A stretch of 64,000 nucleotides of DNA from Chlorokybus atmophyticus (taxonomy: Eukaryota; Streptophyta; Chlorokybophyceae; Chlorokybales; Chlorokybaceae). Below, piece by piece: positions 54,955 to 64,000 of the stretch. The notes under the pieces are model-generated. The model saw only the letters and a program-made list of their open reading frames with translations. It searched no databases and was not told the origin of the DNA. Position 1 is the first letter of the stretch. Every line of letters begins with the position of its first letter. The stretch is from contig RHPI01000193.1 of the NCBI GenBank assembly GCA_009103225.1, positions 1 through 64,000 on the forward strand. The letters run 5' to 3'. The position numbers and the translations under genes are program-made.

Positions 54955-55555
54955 ATTGTATGCACCAGGCATGGTGCATGAAACAGCACGCACACCATGC
55001 ATGGCTTCCATGCATGTGACATCATGACAGACCATGATTGGTGCACCAAATCAAGGTAGACCGCACCATGTATGGTGCGGTGCCTGGCAGGACCATACGT
55101 GGTGCCGCTTGTGGACCATGTATGCGCAACACCTTGTCGGTAGCCATGGACCATTCATGGTGCGACTGTCGACCAGACTAGCACCATATGTGGTCCACTG
55201 TGCAAGGAGGGCAGCGTACCATGATTGGTCTAGGCAATCTCAGTAACAAACATGACTTGCGGTCCGCATCCATGGACCATGTATGGTGCGACTGTCAGTT
55301 ACCGGACATGAAGCAAGCAAGAAACCATGAATGGTCCACTGTTCCAGGGGGCATCGCACCATGCATGGTCCATAAATCTCATGCATACTGGCCACCATGC
55401 CTGGTGCGTCCCAAGGGACAATGGTACCATTCACATGAAATTCGAACCATGCATGGTCCGACTGTCCATGAAAGCCGGACCATACATGGTCCGTCAATTT
55501 CACTTAGCAGGGGAAAATCCCGGTCCTGCGTCACGGACCATTCATGGTCCTTGAA
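54955..55555. repeat. Dense palindrome array ACCATGNATGGT(C/G)C
   Basis: At least 15 near-palindromic 14-16-mers occur in 600 bp, for example ACCATGCATGGTCC at 55,358 and 55,446, ACCATGTATGGTGCGAC at 55,277, ACCATTCATGGTCC at 55,536 and ACCATATGTGGTCC at 55,182. They are spaced about 25-50 bp apart and often flanked by GACTGTC. The core is shared with 34,230-35,470. It probably marks the right subterminal region of the CACTA-like element. Confidence 0.8.
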
Positions 55556-55609
55556 CGTCAATCCGTGTGGCTAAGATGTTAATTGGTTAGTTAACTGGTC
55601 GCATCTTTT

Positions 55610-55850
55610 ACTGCAAAGCAATAGGTGCGACCGGTCGCACCTATTGCTGCACAGCAAGGTGCGTCCAATGGCTGGTCGCACCTTTGCCGCGTAAGGGTGT
55701 GACTACCATGTAGTTTAACTCGCTAACTAGTTAGCTTAACCAATTTATAACCGGTCGCACCTTGCTGCGCAGCAAGAGATGTGACCGGGCACCTTTTGCT
55801 GCGCAGCAAGACGCCACCTTGCTGCGCAAAGTACCGGTAATTGCTGTGCA
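55610..55850. repeat. Second palindrome cluster: GGTGCGACCGGTCGCACC and TTGCTGCGCAGCAA
   Basis: A perfect AGGTGCGACCGGTCGCACCT palindrome lies at about 55,625, with partial copies near 55,675, 55,752 and 55,785. TTGCTGCGCAGCAA occurs near 55,764 and 55,797, with variants at 55,645 and 55,818. Together they make a mosaic of hairpin-forming units at the outer edge of the transposon zone. Confidence 0.8.
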
Positions 55851-55859
55851 AATGGCAGT

Positions 55860-58778
55860 AGCGTCTATATACGTATCAGCCGAGCATGTCACCATTTGTT
55901 TCGTTGGAGGCCTAGTTGGGACGGTGGCAAGGTTGCACCCTGTAGACCAAAGTTTAAAACCCCTTCGACATGTGTGCAAATTGGGCAGGTAGGAGGAGAA
56001 TAGTTTTATAACTGTGTAGTTAGATATTCAATAGCTAACTACACAGTCAATTATTATCTTCGTTCACATTGCGACCAACGGTTCAGTTAGGTACTTAACT
56101 CAATACCTCGTACCTTGTACATTGTATTGCATGGACGCCGCATACTCAGGAGCAGAAATCGATGCACCAGTGGTGACGATCGAGGAAAATTGAACCATAG
56201 TTGGTTTTTGCGGTTATACGTCAGGTTTTGACCCTGGTTCTTGGCTTCCACCGCCCGCTATTGCCCCCTGGTGCGGATGTCCGCGGCATACATGGTTGTG
56301 TCGAGATTTTTCACGGTGTGCACACATACCAGTATACAAGGGAAGAAGCAGCTAGGCAGGTGTTGTCCACAACACCACCAACATGAGCAGCAGGAAGTAG
56401 GAGGCGCGTCGTCTTCAGCACAGGCGTCAAACATGGGACACACACCTTAAGCTCTAGCTGGGTAGAACACCTTCAAACGCACCCAATATAGGAGGGTAAA
56501 GAAGGCCCGTTTAACATCTAAGCCAAGCACCCTATACATACATAGCAAGTGAGCACCATGCCAACTTCAACTAAACCCCCAACACCATGCTGGCCTAGCC
56601 TGTTACACTCCTCCCTGTTGCCTTCCCACTTAGCCACAAGTGAGGTCAAAAGCCATCACCACCTTTTTGCCCACACTGTGCTGACACATTAACTTTTTTA
56701 AGCTGTAGCTACAGATACAGTAGGTACCAGCATATGCTACTGGCATATGACAACATGGTGTGACATATGTAAATCCAACCATGTTTGTAATTAATTGTAT
56801 CACACACAGTACAATGATGTGCCACACGGTGACACATGTCTCATCAATCCTCACATGTCTCATCAATAACTTATAAGTTGCACGCACACTGATCAACTCT
56901 TTGCAAGCTGCTTATCAATGCCTTGTACATTTCATCTTGCATAAGGCTCATGAGCTCAAGGACTGACTGTATGAGCGAATCACTTAGGTACTGCACACAC
57001 CAAGTAGTTAAACTCCCGAACAATCACATTGTCAACATAGCATCATGAGAGTGAGATTGCCTTGCATGTTAAATGTGACATCGGCTGATCGGTTAGCCTC
57101 TCAAGACGATGCGCATAATTATCTGCACAATGCAGCAACAACTGCATGTGCAAAGACACATGAGCCGGAATTGCTAGCAAGTGATGAGTCGTTCATGCGT
57201 GCTTCATCCTGCTGTGCTTGATTAATCTCAGTAGCGCAAGCTCATAATTTGTCGTGTGACAAAAAGGGCAATTGCACTAGCTGTTTGTAAATATAATCAA
57301 TAGCTCAACACAATCGCATGCAATACTTGATCTTTACAAGCCAAAACTGTGCAACTTGCAGAATGTTAAGAGGGTAGGGGTAGGGGCTTAAGCCAAGGTT
57401 GTAAGGTTTTACTCTTGCTACACTATTAAGCTGCGTAAGGTAAGAAGTAGACACCGTGCCTCCTCAAGCAAACACATTTATCAATCAATACACAAATGCA
57501 TCATAATATTATAACGCAATGTTAACATATACAGCCTATGTGCAGAATTGCAGAGTCATGTCGATTTGTAACTGAAAGACCAGAAACCAATCTATGCAAT
57601 TCATTATCATGTACTTTCACAATTCCGCCTTTGTTGAACTCTTTTATTGGTGTCAAAACAAACTGTGACATTGTTTCACACAAACCTAACACTAGCAATG
57701 TTGCATTGCAATTGGGAATTTTCAGATGTAGTAACAACCCCGCGATTTGTTTCATGTACATATGTTCCTAAGGGGATTATTGTGTTAAGCTGTTTGTAGT
57801 CGGTTATTATTGTGTTTAATTGATGCGTCTTGTTATGAAACCAATGACAAGCTACTTGTTGAATACAATGTGATCTATGCGGGTGTCGTGTATAGAATCA
57901 AGCACAATTGCTAGCATGGATTAGCGTGACGCATCATGCAAGTTGTACCACTGTAAACACGGTCGCTCAACATGGGACAGCCATGGTGACATTGTTTCAC
58001 ACCGTCCCATTTCGAGATTGTGCATAAACACGCTATGTTGCAATCGGGTAATAATCATGCGATAATGCTACGTAATTGCATTTGATCGATGACTTTGTTC
58101 TGGATATGCCTGCAATTATGGCCCTTTATGCGGCAAACGATAGACGTTCTTTTCGCTTAACATGGACGTTGTACAAGCCCAAAAGATAAATCCCAACAGA
58201 ATTGTCATGCCCCAACAGTTAGGTCGAGTGAGTGTGTTATCTGACTGTCTCAGCCATCAACAATGCATTGCCAGTGGCCAAGCGCTTGCAAATTGGTCAC
58301 TGCAAGTCGCAGCACCTTGTTTCCATGCCTATCGCCGTACATCCAGCCATCAAATGCTAATACTCAATCCGCACGACGGATTCCCGCGTCATCTCCTCGA
58401 GTTACGCCTCCTTTCTGTTACGCACGTCCCGTTAATCGCGCGGAAAAACAATATAATTCGCGCCAGGGCGGACATTCCCTCTCTCCGCTCACGTTGCCCC
58501 AAATAGACCTAAATTTAACTACCCCTGCCGCTCGCCACTGCTGTGGCGCTGTCCGAGCAGCAGCCAACACCCAACACCCCAACGCCACCCGCCCAACGCC
58601 AACAGCAACAACAACCCGCCACCACCGCGATGACGTGGCTCGCCGGCGGCGGAGGCGGCGGAGCCAGGGGGGATGGATGTGGGTGCCTCGCCCGGAATAA
58701 CAGCATGACCATGGCGACGATGCTCCGCATTGCTGGAGGCGACATGGAGGAGCACCGACTGGGGAGCGGGGGCCGTCA
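55860..58778. other. AT-rich intergenic stretch upstream of the LamG gene
   Basis: Mostly AT-rich, without convincing coding potential on either strand; a few frames of 60-115 codons show no domain. GC content climbs from about 58,500 toward the next gene. GTGACATTGTTTCACAC occurs twice (about 57,667 and 57,986). A frame on the minus strand through 59,161-58,418 lies opposite the real exon and looks like its shadow. Confidence 0.5.
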
Positions 58779-61700
58779 ATGCGCCTAGGAGCAGGAGCAG
58801 GAGCTGCAGGAGGAGCAGGACGAGGAGATCGCCGCCCCTCCCCAGCTGTAGGGATGGAGGGCGATTGCCGCACCAGGCGGAGGAAGGCACCGTCGCCCTC
58901 GATGGAGATGGAGATCGGAGGAAGGAGAAGCAGACGGAGCAGAAGCAGCACCTTAAGCCTGGTGCTGCTGCTGCTGCTGCTTGGGGTTTGTTTCAGCATA
59001 GCAGCAGCATTTGATGGTGGTGAGGTTGATCTTGGGGCGGGGGGAATTAGGGTGGATGGGGCTGGGCACGAGGGGGACGACGTTAGGCAAGGGGGCGGCA
59101 GCAGCAGCGGCATTGTGGCCGCCGCAGGGCCGTCCACAGTCCCAGCGTCGTTGAGGAACATGCTGCTCTACGCCGAGCACCTGTCCTCTGCGGCGCACGC
59201 GGAGGAGGAGGAGCAAGCGGCGATGGAGGCAGGCAGCAGGAGTAGGGGGGGAAGCGGCAGGAGGAGAGGTCTGCTCGGCCTGGATGATGACGAGCAGCTC
59301 ACCACTGGCGCAGGCTGCGGGTTCTACGACGTCTTCTACGAAGGCTGCCTGCCATGCTTCTACACGTAAGCCCTTATTTCTTGTTCTCAATACAGCTGCT
59401 TTTAACAATGTGCAACATCGTGATATCATTATACATCCAGATGACAGCTAAAATCCTGTCCCCCCTCACCCCCGTGTTGATATCAAGCAGAGATTTGTCA
59501 TATGCGTTTGAATGATCCCCACCTACAAGGAGGGCAGGGGGGGAGAGGGCAAAGGGATGCTGTAAAAATCCCCCCTCCCCTCTCCNNNNNNNNNNNNNNN
59601 NNNNNNNNNNNNNNNNNNNNNNNNNNNNNNNNNNNNNNNNNNNNNNNNNNNNNNNNNNNNNNNNNNNNNNNNNNNNNNNNNNNNNNNNNNNNNNNNNCCC
59701 CCCCCCCTCCCCCCCCCTCCTGTCGTGCTTGTGTCAAACTTGCCGTCAGTCAATCCAAGTTACAAGCTTCATCACATTGTATGACTCTGCTGCAGTCCGG
59801 ACTCGTGCGACAACGATGACATATTCTACGACTTCTACACCGGGCATTTCCTGGCGCACCCACCCAAAGAAGAGTACAGGGAAGGCTTTGATGATCCCAC
59901 CCTCGCCACTCTTGGTGACAGGAACGGCCCCCCTGCGGTCTGGCAAGGCAACTTCAGGTAGAAACAAATTTGCCAAGTAACCCACATGGTGCGTGTGCAC
60001 GCTGTTGTGTTGATGAGAAAGCCCGCGTGAGAGTTCCTTGCAAACTCTTGTACGCATCTCATACATAGGTCTAAAGAGACTCCGCGTGGCGAGCTGTATT
60101 TGGGAGGTCTGCTCAGCAACGACACACTATCTGTGGTGCTGAAAGACGTTCCAGCAGCAAACACGGAGTACAACATCACAGTTGACGTGCTGTCGGGCGA
60201 CCACGCATTGCCACCACCACGCGATCTGTTGCTTACAATCGCAGGTGAGGGTGAAGTGCCCTCCCAGCTGGTCTCTTCCACCCTCCACACCACGTCCCTT
60301 GCGTACTCCTTCAACTATACGCTCACGGACATGAAGCTGGTGTTCACGTCACCCTTTGCGCTTGGGGAGTGGGGCATAGACAACTTGCTCGTCACGTCGA
60401 CCGTCGGCAACTACCCGCCTGTGGCTGAAGACAGGCAGATCTTTGCCCTTCCCGATCAGTCCGCAACAGTGGAGCTGAGAGCCACCGACGATGAATGCCA
60501 GCACCTCACCATGTTTGTCACAAGCTTGCCCACGCAAGGCACACTGTTTCTTTGCTCGTGCGACTCCCTCTGGTCCACGCCCATCACAGTAAGCGTCCGA
60601 GAACAACACCTTTGTTAATGGCACAACAAGTGTGCCTGTTATGTGCTAATGTTATGTTGGTCCGCTCTGTGCTCCTTGCAGGCTTCAATGTTGCCTGCGG
60701 AGGTGAGGAGTAGATCACACTGCAGCCGTGTTGTGTACGCGCCGGAGGCAAACCGCCCGCTGCCGTTGGAGGGCGTATCTGGACCCTTCGACCAGTTCGA
60801 ATTTGTGGCCTCCGACGGGTACACTACATCCGCACCCGCAGTCGCCAAGATTTACGTGCAGGTCGATGATACCGAAACCGACACACCCCTCGCCGGCCTG
60901 CCCGGTCTGGCGCTGTCCTTTGATGGTGTTGATGACGTTATCAGCATCTCTCGCACCGAGGTCAGCATGCATGCTGCAGTGTTATGGTTTTGGGGATGTG
61001 TGAGTATGAATAGATGAAGGTCGTGATGCCATGTGATGTTTTTTGCAGACTACGCAGCATATGTACGAACAATTTACCCTTGAAGCGAGGTTCAAGACGC
61101 GGGGTGATGTTCGCAGCACAGCCACACTGCTCCACAAGTCCCAGGCATGGTCACTGGGTTGGTTGCCGAGTTCGGGGCTGACCTTCTCACTCAACACCAC
61201 CGAGGGCCAGATCGCAGCCACCAGCCAGTCCGCATACGACGACGGCCTTTGGCACCATGTCGCGGCCGTGTGGGATGGGCGCGTGGCCACGCTCTATGTT
61301 GACGGAAAGGTTGTTGCTGCCAGCATCATCACGAGCAATGTCCCAACCCTCATGGCGTCAACATCAGACATCCTCATCGGCTCGCAAGGGTCGGAGAACG
61401 ACGCACACTTTAAGGGTTACGTTGACGAGGTTCGCATGTGGAGCTATGCAGCAGAGATGGAACAAGTGCAGGCACTCAACGTGTTGGAGCAAGAACTGAG
61501 TGGCACAGAGAGTGGCCTTGTGGTGTACCTTGCCTGCAACGACGGGTTGTCTGTCGCACCTGTTGTGCATGACAAGACGCTCGCAAGGAATGACGCCTTC
61601 TTTGGCTTGCTCAACTCCGAGGGCTATTCCGATGGCATACCATCGCGCTTCCCAACATACGCCGCCTCAACAGCTTCATTCGGCAACCACCTCTCGGCTG

Positions 61701-64000
61701 TTGGTGGCAGCGCGGTCAATGTCACGCTGCACGGAGCCGACAACGACGGTGGTGTGACCTTCTATATTGCCACTCTACCAGTGTTTGGCCAGTTGTATGA
61801 GGTCAATGGTCGGAGAATCACGTCCTCGCCTTGGGCGCTCAACACCACCACCATTGTAACCTATGTGCCGGATGCCGGTGCCAGCGGCAATGACATCTTC
61901 AAGTACCAGGCATATGATGGCGTGGAGTTCTCTTATCGCCAGGGCGTTATCATATCCGTGTCGCCCCTCAACAGCGCCCCAATCGTGAGCAGCTCTGTCG
62001 TGAACACCAACCCCGGCGAGAAGGTTCTCATCAGGCTTCACGGCTCGGACGCTGAGAACGGCACAGAGCTGGACTTCATCTTGACTGCTCTGCCCCACAA
62101 GGGTCTTTTGTACGAAGCCAACAGCCGAGGCAGGACGCGTGGCGGCCCTCTCAACGCAATCAACACCAAGGTTGACAACTATGTCGTGTACGTCCCGGAT
62201 GCCAATGGCCGCGACAGTGGCGACGACGTGTACGACAAGTTTGCGTATGTAGCTTCAGATGGCCTCTTGTTGTCACAAGAGGCTTACATCAGCATCCACG
62301 TCAACCCTGTCGGCTTCGTCGCTAGCCCTGTTGCTGGTGATGCTGGCTATGCCCTGTCCTTTGATGGTGTTACTGACAAGGTAAGAGGGTGTGCTGGAAG
62401 CAGGGTAATAATGTAACACAAGTTCTGAGCAACCCACAAGCACTGACCGACTGGTGCGTGCAGGTGGTGTTGAAGTCGTTGCGATCATATGGTGCGAACG
62501 AGTCCATGACCATCGAAGCCTGGTTCAAGACCTTCGCCAACACGCTTGTTGATGACATGACGCTGGTTAGTGCGGGACCCTTGACCGTATACTGGTCGCG
62601 TGTGGCCGGCCTGACCATTAGCATCAACGGCGTGGAAGCCAGCACTTACGCCGCATACAACGATGGCTCCTGGCATCACCTTTCAATCTCAGTAGGTGAC
62701 AATGCGACCTCCATCATCGTCGATGGCGAGTTGAGGGCTTTCAGTCTGCTCGGCAATGTGGCAATGGCAGTTGACGAGCAAGTGGTCATTGGCATTGATG
62801 CCGATGGTCTGGGCGCATTTGGTGGCCAGCTCGACGAGTTGAGCATCTGGTCGCACGCACGTAGCGTGGATGAGGTTGCACACAGTGCTCAGGGCGCTCT
62901 GACGCGCGGCGCTAAGGGGCTGAAGGCATACTACAGGTTCAACGAAGCACAGGTGCGTCTTAGTGTGGTTATGCAATTTCAATAGATTACAAGGGCATGC
63001 AATGAATACATTTGTGTGGGGCTCGGGTTGTGCTTTGTAAGATGAGACTGAGTGTTTGTGTGCAACTGTGTCACAGGGTTCTGGCATCACTGATGAGGTT
63101 AGTGGCCATCTGCTGGAGGACGCTCTGGGTGGCAGCGGTGTAGCGGAGATGCAGCCTACGTGGGTTGTCTCAAGCGTTGGTGTTGGCAATGTTGCCAATG
63201 CAACGCAGGGCGTGGATATGCTGCTGAACCTGACTGGCTCGTCGGAGTCCATGGATACTTACGACCTGATCATCGTGGAGCTCCCGAGGCAAGGCGCTTT
63301 GTATGAGGTGGAGGCCAACGGCACTCGCGGAACCAACATCACGTACACGCCGTGGGCGGTGTCCACCAGGGCCGTCATCTACAACTCTGGCTCATACAGC
63401 GGCGCATTTGGGGACAACTTTGGCACATTTGTATATGTTGCAGGCGAGGCTGATGAGGTTCTGGACATCAACTTGGACACCTTCTACGATCATCAGGCGG
63501 ATCAGTGGTCACTTGGGCGTGTGTCGCCACACCAGGCATATGTTGTACATGTTGCGCATCGCCCGGTTGTTGTGATCACAATCAATGAAGACCTCGCACC
63601 TGAGCCGGTTGCTGATGAGCACGCGGTGATGCCGATTGCGGGAGAGGCGGGCGCGGCGTTGCAGTTTAACGGCGTGGCCACAGAGATGACGCTCGGGCGT
63701 GTGCACAACTACCTGAACGACAGCTTCACGTTGGGCTTGTGGTTCCGCACGACGGCGGCCCCGTCGCCAGCTGGCATGGCGCTGGTCAGCTCCGACTTCA
63801 TCTCCATCGGTTGGGACCTTGTGTGGGGTCTGCATGTGCGCGTTGGAGAGTACATCGCACCTACTCTGCAAAACTTCAATGACGCCAGCTGGCATTTCCT
63901 CGCCGCGGAGTGGAACACAACTTACCTGTCAATTTATGTGGACGCGCAACACTATGCATCCATCCCAACTTTACCGTACCTCCAAGTCAATGACTCACTG
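58779..64000 (+). CDS. Giant LamG/cadherin-like repeat surface protein, seven exons seen, 3' end outside window
   Basis: Exons: 58,779 (or ATG 58,854)-59,365; 59,796-59,957; 60,069-60,588; 60,682-60,960; 61,049-62,380; 62,464-62,952; 63,077 onward; all joins keep phase with GT-AG introns. An Arg-rich N-terminus leads into one hydrophobic segment (LVLLLLLLGVCFSIAAA), a signal peptide or anchor. An acidic, Gly-rich stretch and a Cys-rich piece (GCGFYDVFYEGCLPC) follow, then a jellyroll-like domain. After that two modules alternate: cadherin-like repeats with the signature of a TLP.xGxLY turn (LPTQGTLF, LPVFGQLYEV, LPHKGLLYEA, LPRQGALYEV), and LamG/ConA-like domains opening ALSFDGVDD and containing DGLWHHVAAVWDG, LYVDGK and GYVDEVRMWS. 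Such proteins act in adhesion or as extracellular coat. Many NxT/S sites fit secretion. Confidence 0.85.
59586..59697. other. Assembly gap (112 N) in intron 1 of the LamG gene
   Basis: Flanked by C/T-rich sequence on both sides (CCCCTCCCCTCTCC on the left, a C-run on the right). Homopolymer-like sequence probably caused the gap. Exons 1 and 2 still join in phase. Confidence 0.99.

Noticed and set aside
58418-59161. A 247-codon minus-strand frame rich in Pro, Ser and Leu
   Set aside because: It lies opposite the GC-rich first exon of the LamG gene, which joins in phase to later exons; the minus frame is its shadow.
1-64000. CRISPR arrays, bacterial operons or ribosome-binding sites
   Set aside because: The telomere, spliced genes and eukaryotic retroelements show a nuclear genome; no direct-repeat/spacer arrays of the CRISPR type were seen.

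Overview
This is a chromosome-end window from a eukaryote. It opens with 13 CCCTAA telomere repeats. It then runs through about 22 kb of nested LTR retrotransposons, a middle zone with a transposase relic and one spliced host gene, about 21 kb of a second class of transposon with its own nested LTR elements, and finally a large spliced host gene that runs off the right edge. Genes have GT-AG introns of about 80-430 bp, long GC-rich exons and AT-richer intergenic DNA. A plant/algal/fungal-type PNGase A-like gene, chromodomain Ty3/gypsy elements, a gypsy family carrying a DNA methyltransferase, and a giant LamG/cadherin-like surface protein suggest an alga or other protist. I cannot name the species.

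Telomere-proximal block (1-22,805). The main family, here called the MT-PHD element, is a Ty3/gypsy retrotransposon whose parts add up to Gag - in-frame UAG - retropepsin - C5-cytosine DNA methyltransferase (DNMT) - RT - RNase H - integrase - PHD finger. Copy 1 (1,460-5,400, +) has the C-terminal half of the DNMT through the PHD finger. Copy 2 has Gag, protease and the N-terminal half of the DNMT on the minus strand (12,639-7,422) and RT through PHD on the plus strand (13,457-16,461). A chromovirus LTR interrupts the DNMT gene at the same site on both sides, with target duplication CCCTC. A 4-bp duplication, AGAT, and opposed LTR copies show that copy 2 was cut by an LTR insertion and then flipped. 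A second family, a chromodomain gypsy element (chromovirus), appears as a telomere-capped 3' end (80-1,459), a minus-strand solo LTR (6,750-7,421) and a decayed copy (18,274-22,805).

Middle zone (22,806-34,229). It holds a minisatellite around an assembly gap, a decayed intron-containing DDE-type transposase gene with 21 TTAGGG repeats inside an intron next to a lone N, AT-rich DNA, and a nine-exon gene for a secreted peptide:N-glycanase A-like protein (28,871-31,834).

DNA transposon zone (34,230-55,860). There are two related copies of a large CACTA/Plavaka-like transposase gene (35,610-42,813 and 47,912-54,740) and a convergent coiled-coil gene (45,360-42,816). Both outer edges carry dense arrays of short palindromes built on GGACCA...TGGTCC. 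Copia-1 (39,432-42,145, target duplication GACCC) lies inside the first copy, and a decayed Copia-2 (45,368-47,911) sits between them. Both Copia elements carry a primer-binding site complementary to the anticodon arm of initiator tRNA-Met.

Right end (58,779-64,000). At least seven exons encode a giant, probably surface-exposed protein with alternating LamG-like and cadherin-like repeats.
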